A DNA stretch of 64,000 bases. It comes from Streptomyces sp. NBC_00224. GTDB taxonomy: Bacteria > Actinomycetota > Actinomycetes > Streptomycetales > Streptomycetaceae. The stretch is taken from the NCBI RefSeq assembly GCF_041435195.1, contig NZ_CP108106.1, positions 1,798,001 through 1,862,000 on the forward strand, given 5' to 3'. Below are positions 50,957 through 62,068 of the stretch, in pieces (the first letter of the stretch is position 1; each line of letters opens with the position of its first letter). A program made the translations under genes and the position numbers. The notes under the pieces are model-generated. The model ran no database searches, was not told the origin of the DNA, and worked only from the letters and a program-made list of their open reading frames with translations.

Positions 50957-53500
50957 TTAGGACGTGGCCGACGCCGGTACTTCAGGCATGACCGGCACGT
51001 GATCCGGCCCCGGGCGCAGTGTGAGAACCATGGTCATCCCGCCGCCCGGGGTGTCCTCGGCGGTGAGTGTGCCGCCCATCGCCTCGGTGAAGCCGCGTGC
51101 GACGGCGAGGCCGAGGCCAACTCCCGCGCCGCGCGGGGCATCGCCGTAGCGCTGGAACGGGGCGAAGATGCGGTCCTTGGCCTGGTCGGGGACGCCCGGG
51201 CCCTGGTCGGCGACCCGTACTTCCACCCGGTCGGCGATCGCGCTCGCCGAGACCAGGACGCGCTCGCCGTCGGGGCTGTATTTCACGGCGTTCTCGACGA
51301 CGTTGGCCACCGCCCGCTCCAGCAGGCCGGGGTCGACGGCGACCATCGGCAGGTCCTCGGGAATGTCGAGGACGACGCTGTCCTCCGGGACGCCGCCGAG
51401 CGCCATGGGGATGACCTCGTCCAGGTCTATCTCGCGGATGAGCGGCGTGACGGTGCCGGTCTGGAGGCGGGACATGTCGAGGAGGTTGCCGATCAGGTGG
51501 GCCAGACGGTCGGCCCCCACCTCGATGCCGGCCAACAGCTCGGCCTCGTCGTCCTCCGACCACTCGACGTCGTCGGACCGCAGGGAGGTGACGGACGCCT
51601 TGATGGAGGCGAGCGGTGTGCGCAGGTCGTGGCTGACGGCGGCGAGCAGTGCCGTACGGATGCGGTCGCCCTCGGCGTACACGCGCGCCCGGTCCGCCTG
51701 TTCCTGGAGGCGTTGACGGTCGAGGACGACGGCGGCCTGGGCCGCGAAAGCGCCCAGGACCCGCCTGTCCTCGGCAGGCAGGATCCGGCCCGACAAGGCC
51801 AGCGCCATGCGGTCGCCGACGGGCATGTCCACGTCCGCGTCCTCCGGCCGGGACACCGGGGCCGGGCCCACACTGCCGGTGCAGGTCCACGGTTCGACCT
51901 CGCTCGCCCGCTCCAGCATGGCCACGGACTCCATGGCGAAGGTCTCCCGGACGCGTTCGAGCAGTGAGTCAAGGCTGGTCTCGCCGCGCAGCACACTGCC
52001 CGCCAGGAACGAGAGGATCTCGGATTCGGCGCGCAGGCGGGCCGCCTGATGGGTGCGGCGGGCGGCGAGGTCCACCACCGAGGCCACCGAGAGCGCCACG
52101 AGCACGAAGACCACCATGGCGACGATGTTCTTGGGGTCCGCAATCGTCAGCTCGTGGACCGGTGGTGTGAAGTACCAGTTTATGAGTACAGATCCGACCA
52201 GCGCCGAAGCCACCGCCGGCAGGAAGCCGCCGAGCAGGGCCGCGGTCACGGTCAACGACAGGTACAGCAGCATGTCGTTGGCGAGGCCGAGGTCGGTGGT
52301 GATCGTGGTCAGCAGCAGGGTCAGCAGGGCGGGGCCCACGACACCGGCCAGCCAGCCCCAGACGGTCCGGGTGCGGCCGAGCCCGGCCCGCCGCCCCGCC
52401 GGCAGGCCGCGCCCCTTGGCGGCCTCCTCGTGCGTGACGATGTGGACGTCCAGGTCGGTCCCGGAGTCGACGGCGACGGTCGCTCCGACCCCGGGGCCGA
52501 AGAGGTACTGCCAGGCTTTGCGGCGGCTCGTTCCGAGCACGATCTGGGTGGCGTTCACTCCGCGTGCGAAGTCGAGCAGGGACTGGGGCACGTCGTCGCC
52601 GACGACGTGGTGGAAGCTGCCGCCGACGTCCTCGACCAGGGTGCGCTGGACGGCCAGTTGCTTGGGCGAGGCGGAGGTGAGGCCGTCGCTGCGCGACACA
52701 TACACCGCGAGGACCTCGCCGCCCGCGCCCTTCTCAGCCAGCCGGGCCGCGCGGCGGATGAGCGTGCTGCCCTCCCGGCCGCCGGTCAGCCCGACGACGA
52801 TGCGCTCGCGCGAGCCCCAGATCTTCGAGACCTGGTGCTCACTGCGGTACTCCTGCAGGTACTCGTCGACCCGGTCGGCGACCCACAGCAGCGCCAACTC
52901 CCGCAGCGCGGTGAGGTTTCCGGGCCGGAAGTAGTTGGACAGGGCCGCATCGAGCTTGTCGGGCTTGTAGATGTTGCCGTGCGCCATACGGCGGCGCAGC
53001 GCCTGCGGTGACATGTCGACGAGCTCGACCTGGTCGGCCCGCCGGACCACTTCGTCGGGCACCGTCTCCTGTTGGCGAATGCCCGTTATGGACTCCACCA
53101 CATCGCCCAGCGACTCCAGGTGCTGGATGTTGACGGCCGAGACCACGTCGATGCCCGCGGCCAGGAGCTCCTCGACGTCCTGCCAGCGCTTGGTGTTGCG
53201 CGAGCCGGGCACATTGGTGTGGGCCAGCTCGTCGACGAGCGCCACCTTGGGACGCCGCCGCAGCACCGCGTCCACGTCCATCTCGGTGAACACCGAGCCC
53301 CGGTATTCGATCTCCCTGCGCGGAATCTCCTCAAGGCCGTGCAGCATCACCTCGGTGCGTGGCCTGCTGTGGTGCTCGACGAACCCGACCACGCAGTCGG
53401 TGCCGCGCTCGATTCGCCGGTGTGCCTCGGACAGCATCGAGTACGTCTTGCCGACGCCGGGCGCCGCGCCGATGTAGATGCGGAGCTTGCCGCGTGCCAT
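50957..53500 (-). CDS. kdpD: Osmosensitive K+ channel sensor histidine kinase KdpD
   Basis: An 847-residue KdpD. The N-terminal sensor domain has Walker A GAAPGVGKT (about residues 11-19) and VDELAHTN; a UspA-like domain follows (about 235-360, IVVGLTGGREGSTLIRRAAR), then the four-helix DUF4118 membrane region (about 385-500), a GAF-like region, the HisKA phosphoacceptor SHDLRTPL (His near 624) and an HATPase domain (NVVENAVKYS, DQGPGVP, GVGLGLA). It senses K+ limitation and turgor and phosphorylates KdpE. It lies 73 bases after kdpE. Confidence 0.96.
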   Translation of the reverse strand: MARGKLRIYIGAAPGVGKTYSMLSEAHRRIERGTDCVVGFVEHHSRPRTEVMLHGLEEIPRREIEYRGSVFTEMDVDAVLRRRPKVALVDELAHTNVPGSRNTKRWQDVEELLAAGIDVVSAVNIQHLESLGDVVESITGIRQQETVPDEVVRRADQVELVDMSPQALRRRMAHGNIYKPDKLDAALSNYFRPGNLTALRELALLWVADRVDEYLQEYRSEHQVSKIWGSRERIVVGLTGGREGSTLIRRAARLAEKGAGGEVLAVYVSRSDGLTSASPKQLAVQRTLVEDVGGSFHHVVGDDVPQSLLDFARGVNATQIVLGTSRRKAWQYLFGPGVGATVAVDSGTDLDVHIVTHEEAAKGRGLPAGRRAGLGRTRTVWGWLAGVVGPALLTLLLTTITTDLGLANDMLLYLSLTVTAALLGGFLPAVASALVGSVLINWYFTPPVHELTIADPKNIVAMVVFVLVALSVASVVDLAARRTHQAARLRAESEILSFLAGSVLRGETSLDSLLERVRETFAMESVAMLERASEVEPWTCTGSVGPAPVSRPEDADVDMPVGDRMALALSGRILPAEDRRVLGAFAAQAAVVLDRQRLQEQADRARVYAEGDRIRTALLAAVSHDLRTPLASIKASVTSLRSDDVEWSEDDEAELLAGIEVGADRLAHLIGNLLDMSRLQTGTVTPLIREIDLDEVIPMALGGVPEDSVVLDIPEDLPMVAVDPGLLERAVANVVENAVKYSPDGERVLVSASAIADRVEVRVADQGPGVPDQAKDRIFAPFQRYGDAPRGAGVGLGLAVARGFTEAMGGTLTAEDTPGGGMTMVLTLRPGPDHVPVMPEVPASATS

Positions 53501-53573
53501 GGCTTCTATTCTCTGTCGTCGATGGGCAGGAGGGCAGGAGTGTAGACCGGCGGCCGGTACCGGAACGGGCGGA

Positions 53574-54257
53574 TCACGTCTCGAACCGATAACCCATGCC
53601 CGGGGCGGTGATCAGGTATTCGGGGTGGGACGGGTCCACTTCCAGCTTCCGTCGCAACTGGGCCATGTAGACCCGCAGATAGTTGCTGTGCGTACGGAAG
53701 TTGAGCCCCCAGACCTCCTGCAGGAGATGCCGCTGGCTGACCAGCTTGCCGCGGTTGCGGACCAGGACCTCAAGGATGTGCCACTCGGTCGGGGTGAGCC
53801 GGACGTCCTCCTCGCCCCGCCGGGCCTTCTTCGCCAGGAGGTCGAGGGTGAAGTCCTTGGTCGTGACGCGGCCCGAGTCCCCCGACTGCGAGCTGGGTTC
53901 GGTACGCCGGGTCGCCGCCCGCAGCCGGGCGAGGAGTTCGTCCATGCTGAAGGGCTTCGTGATGTAGTCGTCGGCGCCCGAGTCGAGCGCCTCCACCTTC
54001 TCGTCCGAGGTGTTACGGGCGGACACCACCAGTATCGGCGCCTTGCACCAGCTCCGCAGCCGCCTGATCACTTCGATGCCGTCCATGTCGGGCAGCCCGA
54101 GATCGAGCAGAACCGCGTCCGGCGGCCACGCAGAGGCGAGCTGAAGAGCGGTGCTCCCGTCGGTCGCGGAGTCGACTTCGTACTTCCGCGCCCTCAGGTT
54201 GATCTCCAGCGCCCGTACGAGCTGTGGTTCGTCCTCGACCACCAGCACCCGGGTCAT
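53574..54257 (-). CDS. kdpE: Response regulator KdpE
   Basis: A 227-residue OmpR-type regulator: receiver domain with DE at residues 9-10, phosphoacceptor Asp52 (VLLDLGLPD), Ser in LVVSARN and Lys in YITKPF; then a winged helix (TPTEWHILEVLVRNRGKLVS, and HSNYLRVYMAQLRRKLE). It is the partner of KdpD and should activate kdp transcription. AAAGG precedes the ATG. A terminator separates it from kdpC, so kdpED are probably expressed from their own promoter as well as by read-through. Confidence 0.96.
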   Translation of the reverse strand: MTRVLVVEDEPQLVRALEINLRARKYEVDSATDGSTALQLASAWPPDAVLLDLGLPDMDGIEVIRRLRSWCKAPILVVSARNTSDEKVEALDSGADDYITKPFSMDELLARLRAATRRTEPSSQSGDSGRVTTKDFTLDLLAKKARRGEEDVRLTPTEWHILEVLVRNRGKLVSQRHLLQEVWGLNFRTHSNYLRVYMAQLRRKLEVDPSHPEYLITAPGMGYRFET

Positions 54258-54310
54258 CGGTGTGCCGCCTTTCTGACGTGCTGTGCGAATACGTACGTGG
54301 GCGCTGCTGT

Positions 54311-54353
54311 GCGAAGGGCGGGAGCCAGCGTCAGCGCCGCTCCCGCCCTTCGC
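54311..54353 (-). terminator. Terminator between kdpC and kdpE
   Basis: GCGAAGGGCGGGAGC (54311-54325) and GCTCCCGCCCTTCGC (54339-54353) are perfect 15-base arms around 13 bases, 10 bases after the kdpC stop. Confidence 0.8.
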
Positions 54354-54363
54354 CGTAACCCGG

Positions 54364-55047
54364 TCACTTCTGAACTAGTTCCTTCAGCGCGATGTTGAGC
54401 TTCAGGACGTTCACCCGGGGCTCGCCGATGAAGCCGAGGATCCGGCCGGTGGTGTGGTCGTCGACGAGCTTGTCCACCTGCTTCACGGTGAGGTGGTTGA
54501 CCTCGGCGACGCGGTGGATCTGGAGCTTCGCGTACGCCGGGGAGATGTCCGGGTCCAGGCCCGAGCCCGAGGAGGTGACCGCCTCGGCGGGGACGTCGGA
54601 CGGCTTGACCTTGTACGTGGGCGTCGAGTTGTCCTCGACCACGGCCGCCTTGGCGTCCTTGATCTGCTGGATCAGCTTGTCGTTGTCGCCGGAGAGGTTG
54701 GTGGCACCGGAGATGATCAGGTCGTACTGGGTGTTGACGCCGTTGGCCTTGTTGGAGCCGAGGCCGTTGGAGGGGCGCGGCTGGAACCAGTGCAGGTCCG
54801 GGCGGGCCGCCTCTTCGGGGTCGGACGGGTTCTTCTTCGGCAGGTTGTAGGTCTGCCCGATGAGCTCGGAGCCGACCACCTTGCCGTTGGACTTGACCTC
54901 GGAGCCGTTCGCCTTGTCACCGAACGCGGCCTGGGCGATGCCGGTCACGACGAGCGGGTAGATGATCCCGCAGACGACGGTGAGGACCAGGAGCGCCCGC
55001 AGACCGGCGCCGATCAACCGGGCGGTGTTTCCAACTGAGTTGTTCAT
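54364..55047 (-). CDS. kdpC: K+-transporting ATPase subunit KdpC
   Basis: A 227-residue KdpC. One N-terminal membrane segment (about residues 14-36) is followed by an extracytoplasmic domain with the conserved DLHWFQPRPS, SGSGLDPDISPAYAKLQIHRVAE and GEPRVNVLKLNIAL segments. It stabilises the KdpFABC complex and raises ATP affinity of KdpB. It starts 6 bases after the kdpB stop. Confidence 0.96.
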   Translation of the reverse strand: MNNSVGNTARLIGAGLRALLVLTVVCGIIYPLVVTGIAQAAFGDKANGSEVKSNGKVVGSELIGQTYNLPKKNPSDPEEAARPDLHWFQPRPSNGLGSNKANGVNTQYDLIISGATNLSGDNDKLIQQIKDAKAAVVEDNSTPTYKVKPSDVPAEAVTSSGSGLDPDISPAYAKLQIHRVAEVNHLTVKQVDKLVDDHTTGRILGFIGEPRVNVLKLNIALKELVQK

Positions 55048-55053
55048 CGTAGG

Positions 55054-57182
<2,129 letters not shown>

Positions 57183-57186
<4 letters not shown>

Positions 57187-58847
57187 GACGCCAGCCCCTC
57201 GGCCAGCGGTCCCAGCGCGAGCGCGGGGAAGTAGGTCAGACCGGTGACGATCAGGATCGTGCCGGTCAACAGACCGGTGAACAGCGGCTTGTTGGTGCGC
57301 AGCGTGCCCGCCGTCTCCGGGATCGGCTTCTGCTCCGCCAGCGAGCCCGCCAGCGCCAGCACGAACACCATCGGCAGGAACCGGCCGAGCAGCATCGCCA
57401 GCCCGATCGAAGTGTTGAACCACTCCGTGTTCGCGTTCAGACCCGCGAAGGCGGAGCCGTTGTTGTTGGCGCCCGAGGTGTACGCGTACAGCACCTCGGA
57501 GAAGCCGTGCGCACCCGAGTTGGTCATCGAGTCGCGCGTGGAGGGCATCGCCATCGCGACCGCCGTGAACCCCAGGACCAGGGCCGGGGTGATCAGGATG
57601 TAGCAGGCCGCGAACTTGATCTCGCGCGTGCCGATCTTCTTGCCCAGGTACTCCGGGGTGCGCCCCACCATCAGGCCCGCCAGGAACACCGCGATGATCG
57701 CCATGATCAGCATGCCGTACAGACCCGAGCCGGTACCGCCGGGCGCGATCTCGCCGAGCTGCATGCCCAGCATGGTGATACCGCCGCCGAAACCGGTCAG
57801 CGAGGAGTGGAAGCCGTCCACCGCGCCCGTGGAGGTCAGCGTGCTGGCGACCGCGAAGATCGAGGTGCCGCCGATGCCGAAGCGGGTCTCCTTGCCCTCC
57901 ATCGCACCGCCGGCGATGTCGAACGCCGGTCCGTGGTGGGCGAATTCGGTCCACATCATGAGCGCGGTGAACCCGACCCAGATGGTGACCATCGTCGCCA
58001 GGATCGCGTACCCCTGCTTCACCGATCCGACCATCTTCCCGAACGTCCGGGTCAGAGCGAACGGGATCACCAGAATCAGGAAGATCTCGAAGAGGTTGGA
58101 GAAGCCATTGGGGTTCTCGAAGGGGTGGGCGGAGTTGGCGTTGAAGTAACCGCCGCCATTCGTGCCCAGCTCCTTGATCGCCTCCTGCGAAGCGACAGCG
58201 CCGCCGTTCCACTGCTGCGAGCCGCCCATGAACTGACCGACCTCATGAATACCGGCGAAGTTCTGGATCGCACCGCACGCCACGAGTACGACCGCGCCGA
58301 TCACCGCGATCGGCAGCAGAATACGGACCGTGCCGCGCACCAGGTCGGACCAGAAGTTGCCGAGCTCACCGGTACGGGACCGGGCGAAGCCGCGCACCAG
58401 GGCGACCGCGACCGCGATGCCCACCGAGGCGGAGACGAAGTTCTGCACCGCCAGACCGCCGGTCTGCACGACGTGGCCCATGGCCTGCTCGCCCGAGTAC
58501 GACTGCCAGTTGGTGTTCGACACGAACGACGCCGCCGTGTTGAACGCCTGGTCCGCCGGGATCGACACGAAGCCGAGCGAGCCCGGCAGGTGCCCCTGGA
58601 GGCGCTGGAGCAGATAGAGGAAGAGAACGCTCACGGCCGAGAAGGCCAGGACGCCCCGCAGATACGCGGGCCAGCGCATCTCCGTGGACGGGTTCGCGCC
58701 GATCGACTTGTAGATCCACTTCTCCACCCGGAGATGCTTCTCCGAGGAGTAGACGCGGGCCATGTAGTCGCCCAGCGGCCGGTACGCGAGCGCGAGCGCC
58801 ACGAACAGGGCGAGGAGCTGGAGTACACCAGCGAGGACGGAAGACAT
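57183..58847 (-). CDS. kdpA: K+-transporting ATPase subunit KdpA
   Basis: A 554-residue K+-channel-like subunit with about ten membrane segments and four selectivity-filter repeats, of which [37 protein letters not shown] and the [11 protein letters not shown] segment are easily seen. It binds and conducts K+. Spacing to kdpF is 8 bases, and its stop overlaps kdpB, so the operon is tightly coupled. Confidence 0.97.
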
Positions 58848-58855
58848 ATCGGGGC

Positions 58856-58945
58856 TCAGAACCTCTCCGGGTACACAAGGGCGAGGACGAGGTAACCCAG
58901 CAGGGCGACGGCCACGACGAGGCCGACGATGTTCTCGGCAGTCAC
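58856..58945 (-). CDS. kdpF: KdpF small membrane subunit
   Basis: A 29-residue single-span protein ([20 protein letters not shown] with the end YPERF), the typical KdpF pattern. KdpF stabilises the KdpABC complex in the membrane. The GTG start overlaps the stop of the small ORF upstream (GTGA), and kdpA follows 8 bases later. Confidence 0.92.
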   Translation of the reverse strand: MTAENIVGLVVAVALLGYLVLALVYPERF

Positions 58946-59025
58946 AGCTTTGCCACCCCCTTGGCGATGAGCGCCACCAGCGCGAATACCGCGATCGTGG
59001 TGACGACGAAGGCCACGTCGGCCAT
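58942..59025 (-). CDS. 27-residue membrane peptide upstream of kdpF
   Basis: A 27-codon gene with an excellent AGGAG six bases before the ATG. The product begins [19 protein letters not shown] and ends in a basic tail (AKGVAKL), giving one membrane span. Its stop overlaps the kdpF start by four bases, so it is the true first gene of the kdp operon. I believe similar small ORFs precede kdpF in other actinomycetes, but no function is known to me. It may be an extra Kdp-associated subunit or a translation-coupling leader. Confidence 0.72.
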   Translation of the reverse strand: MADVAFVVTTIAVFALVALIAKGVAKL

Positions 59026-59100
59026 CGTGAACTCCTGGAAGAGGTCTGAAAACGAGCGGACGCCTCAGGAAACCTGCTTATCCGGCCCTTACTCGCGTCA

Positions 59101-59149
59101 TTGACGGGCCTCTTACGGTCACCGGCGCGTCCTTGACGACTCTCTTACG
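59101..59149 (-). promoter_or_regulatory. Two KdpE-like boxes upstream of kdpF operon
   Basis: Read in the direction of the operon, CGTAAGAGGCCCGTCAA (59117-59101) and CGTAAGAGAGTCGTCAA (59149-59133) share 14 of 17 bases and lie 32 bases apart (three helical turns). Each contains GTAA and GTCA half sites 11 bases apart, the direct-repeat layout of OmpR-type regulators. A degenerate copy and possible -10 (GGATAAGC) follow at about 59094-59077. Confidence 0.6.
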
Positions 59150-59316
59150 CGGCGGCGCTCTACACCCGGGGATCCATGGTCAGAGCCGCTCGCACCACTC
59201 CCAAGGCGGGCCTTCCCCGGGGCCGCTAGCGATGCATTCCAGCCACCCTCTGACCTGCTGTTTCTGGCTGGGCGGCGCCCGTCGGCCCTGCCGGTGTTCC
59301 GAGATCGCCAAGGACT

Positions 59317-59378
59317 TGTCAGGGGGCCGTCAATACGGCCGGGAACGCCCGGAGAGCGCCCTTCCCGTCGCCTAGATT
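59317..59378 (+). promoter_or_regulatory. KdpE-like box and promoter of second kdpB
   Basis: TGTCAGGGGGCCGTCAA (59317-59333) has the same GTCA-N7-GTCA structure and orientation relative to its gene as the boxes at kdpF. TAGATT (59373-59378) is the best -10 downstream. The stretch 59150-59600 otherwise contains no convincing gene. Confidence 0.5.
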
Positions 59379-59493
59379 CGCGCTCGGCCGCTCAAGACGC
59401 GGGCGTCAGCGGCGCGACCGAGCCCTGTCTTCCCCGTGGTCGCGCTCACGGCAGCGAGCACGCCGAGGTGTGTTTCGCCGAGTCCGTGGCCGT

Positions 59494-59526
59494 CCTGCTT
59501 GGTACCAGGGCCCGGTACCAAGCAGG
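59494..59526 (+). repeat. Perfect 33-base inverted repeat in second kdpB leader
   Basis: CCTGCTTGGTACC (59494-59506) and GGTACCAAGCAGG (59514-59526) are perfect 13-base arms around AGGGCCC. If transcription starts near 59385, this hairpin lies in the untranslated leader, 80 bases before the ATG, and could attenuate transcription, protect the mRNA or bind a dimeric regulator. Confidence 0.6.
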
Positions 59527-59605
59527 GCCCTCAGCGGTTCCGCTCCCCTGCCGACTCGCCCGGCCCTCACTGACCAGAAGGCCGGGCCCTTCCGAAGGCT
59601 TCCCG

Positions 59606-61783
59606 ATGTTTCCCGCCGCTCCCCAGCAGGCCCCGACCGTCCCTGCCCCGACGGCCCCCAGCGGGCCCCCGCCCCGGCACCCCCGGGGCCCGCGCCCACA
59701 CCGGGGCGGCGGCCGCCCCGCCGGGCTGTTCGAACCCGTACAGCTTCTGAAGGCGTTCCCCGACGCCCTGCGCAAACTCCATCCGCGCGCGCTGGTCCGT
59801 ACTCCGGTCCTCTTCGTCGTCGCCATCGGAGCGGCGCTGACAACGCTCTCCGCGCTCTTCCACCCCTCCGTCTTCACCTGGGTGATCAGCGTCTGGCTCT
59901 GGCTGACGGTGATCTTCGCCAACCTTGCCGAGGCGGTGGCCGAGGGGCGGGGCAAAGCGCAGGCCGAGTCCCTCAGAAAGGCCCGCACCGACACCGTGGC
60001 GCTGCGGCTGCGAGACAACTGGCGGGTCGGTACAGACCTGCGGCAGGCCCGTACCGAAGCGGTGGCGGCGACCGACCTCAAGCCGTTCGACTTCGTGCTG
60101 GTCGAGGCGGGCGAGCTGATCCCGGCGGACGGGGACGTGGTCGACGGCGTCGCGGCGGTGGACGAGTCGGCCGTCACCGGCGAGTCCGCGCCCGTCATCC
60201 GCGAGTCGGGCGGCGACCGCTCGGGCGTCACCGGCGGTACGACCGTGCTCTCGGACCGGATCGTCGTCCGCGTCACCTCCCGCCCCGGGCACTCCTTCCT
60301 GGACCGGATGATCGCGCTGGTCGAGGGCGCGGCACGGCAGAAGACCCCCAACGAGGTCGCGCTGAACATCCTGCTCGCCGCGCTCACCATCGTCTTCGTC
60401 CTGATCGTGGTCTCGCTCCAGCCGATGGCCGAGTACGCGAACGCCGCCCAGTCCACCACCGTCCTCGTCGCGCTCCTGGTGACCCTCATACCGACCACGA
60501 TCGGCGCACTGCTGTCCGCGATCGGCATCGCCGGTATGGACCGGCTCGTCCAGCGCAACGTCCTCGCCATGTCGGGACGCGCGGTTGAGGCCGCCGGCGA
60601 CGTCAACACCCTCCTCCTCGACAAGACCGGCACCATCACCCTCGGCAACCGGGAAGCCGCCGCGTTCATCCCGCTGCCCGGCGTCCAGGAGGCGCACCTC
60701 GCGGACGCCGCCCAGCTTGCCTCCCTCGCCGACGAGACGCCCGAGGGCCGCTCCGTCGTCGTCCTCGCCAAGAACAAATACGGCTTGCGGGAACCCAACG
60801 AGGGCGACCTCCAAGGCTCCCGGTTCGTGGAGTTCAGCGCGCAGACCCGCATGAGCGGCGTCGACCTGCGCTGGGAGAACGGCGCCGTCTCCCACATCCG
60901 CAAGGGAGCCACCGCTCAAGTCATCGAATGGGTGGAGATGTATGGGGGCCGAGTCCCCGCAGAGGCGCGTCGGTTCACCGAAGCCATCTCGGCGTCCGGC
61001 GGCACACCCCTCCTCGTGGGCGTGCACGACTGGAACGGGCCCCGGGTCCTCGGTGTCATCCACCTCAAGGACGTCGTCAAGGACGGCATCGCCGAGCGGT
61101 TCGCCGAGCTGCGCCGCATGGGCATCCGTACCGTGATGATCACCGGTGACAACCCCCTGACCGCCAAGGCCATCGCCGAGGAGGCCGGGGTCGACGACTT
61201 CCTCGCCGAAGCCACGCCCGAGGACAAGCTCGCCCTCATCAAGAAGGAGCAGGAGGGCGGCAAGCTGGTCGCGATGACGGGCGACGGCACCAACGACGCC
61301 CCGGCGCTCGCGCAGGCGGACGTGGGTGTCGCCATGAACACCGGGACGTCGGCCGCCAAGGAGGCCGGCAACATGGTCGACCTCGACTCCAACCCGACCA
61401 AACTCATCGAGATCGTCGAGATCGGCAAGCAACTCCTCATCACCCGAGGCGCGTTGACGACCTTCTCGATCACCAACGACGTGGCGAAGTACTTCGCGAT
61501 CATCCCCGCGATGTTCGCCTCCGCCTATCCGGGGCTCGACCACCTGAACATCATGGGTCTGCACAGCCCGACCTCGGCAATCACTTCGGCGATCATCTTC
61601 AACGCCCTGATCATCGTGGCGCTGATCCCGCTCGCCCTGCGCGGCGTGCGCTACACCCCGGCCTCCGCCCACGACCTGCTGCGGCGCAACCTCGCCCTCT
61701 ACGGGCTCGGCGGACTGGTTCTGCCGTTCCTCGGCATCAAGCTCATCGACCTCTTCGTCTCGATGATTCCCGGGCTCGGCTGA
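59606..61783 (+). CDS. Second, stand-alone KdpB-type P-type ATPase
   Basis: A 725-residue KdpB paralogue, divergent from the kdp operon and without its own kdpA or kdpC. All catalytic motifs are intact: [40 protein letters not shown] and the membrane NDVAKYF. It differs from the operon copy by a Pro/His-rich N-terminal extension of about 45 residues and by an insertion near [16 protein letters not shown] (about residues 132-147) in the actuator region. The ATG at 59606 has GAAGG upstream. It may replace KdpB in the pump or work with another partner. Confidence 0.9.
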   Translation: MFPAAPQQAPTVPAPTAPSGPPPRHPRGPRPHRGGGRPAGLFEPVQLLKAFPDALRKLHPRALVRTPVLFVVAIGAALTTLSALFHPSVFTWVISVWLWLTVIFANLAEAVAEGRGKAQAESLRKARTDTVALRLRDNWRVGTDLRQARTEAVAATDLKPFDFVLVEAGELIPADGDVVDGVAAVDESAVTGESAPVIRESGGDRSGVTGGTTVLSDRIVVRVTSRPGHSFLDRMIALVEGAARQKTPNEVALNILLAALTIVFVLIVVSLQPMAEYANAAQSTTVLVALLVTLIPTTIGALLSAIGIAGMDRLVQRNVLAMSGRAVEAAGDVNTLLLDKTGTITLGNREAAAFIPLPGVQEAHLADAAQLASLADETPEGRSVVVLAKNKYGLREPNEGDLQGSRFVEFSAQTRMSGVDLRWENGAVSHIRKGATAQVIEWVEMYGGRVPAEARRFTEAISASGGTPLLVGVHDWNGPRVLGVIHLKDVVKDGIAERFAELRRMGIRTVMITGDNPLTAKAIAEEAGVDDFLAEATPEDKLALIKKEQEGGKLVAMTGDGTNDAPALAQADVGVAMNTGTSAAKEAGNMVDLDSNPTKLIEIVEIGKQLLITRGALTTFSITNDVAKYFAIIPAMFASAYPGLDHLNIMGLHSPTSAITSAIIFNALIIVALIPLALRGVRYTPASAHDLLRRNLALYGLGGLVLPFLGIKLIDLFVSMIPGLG

Positions 61784-61788
61784 CCCCG

Positions 61789-61805
61789 TATCAGAGGGCC
61801 GTCAA
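61789..61805 (+). promoter_or_regulatory. KdpE-like box behind second kdpB
   Basis: TATCAGAGGGCCGTCAA matches the boxes upstream of kdpF and the second kdpB (13 of 17 with the first kdpF box, 14 of 17 with the kdpB box), in the same orientation relative to the downstream SDR and bL37-like genes. It begins 6 bases after the stop of the second kdpB. A small hairpin TCCGGGA-TCG-TCCCGGA follows at 61827-61843. Confidence 0.45.
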
Positions 61806-61955
61806 GGACTGGGCCGGTCTCTTGTGTCCGGGATCGTCCCGGAGTTGGATCAGTGTTGTGAACAGCAGTCCGCGCCATGACGACCGGCCACCGCATCCGG
61901 TGCCTCCGGTAGTGCGTGCTGTTCCCGGGCCGGCTCTGTAGAGCCGCGCCTCCCC

Positions 61956-61999
61956 CGCGCGTACGCCGCCGCCGTCCCAAACCCGGCGGCGTACGCGCG
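61956..61999 (+). terminator. Terminator behind second kdpB
   Basis: CGCGCGTACGCCGCCG (61956-61971) and CGGCGGCGTACGCGCG (61984-61999) are perfect 16-base arms with a 12-base loop. A smaller hairpin CGGCTC/GAGCCG precedes it at 61931-61946. Confidence 0.7.
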
Positions 62000-62068
62000 T
62001 CTCCGTTTCCCGCACGTCGACCGCCCCTCCCGGGGCGGCTTCGCCGTGCCCGTACCCAGGAATCCACC

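Noticed and set aside
59133..59375. 80-codon plus-strand frame in the kdp intergenic region
   Set aside because: It starts inside a regulatory box, has no ribosome site and contains no protein-like segment.
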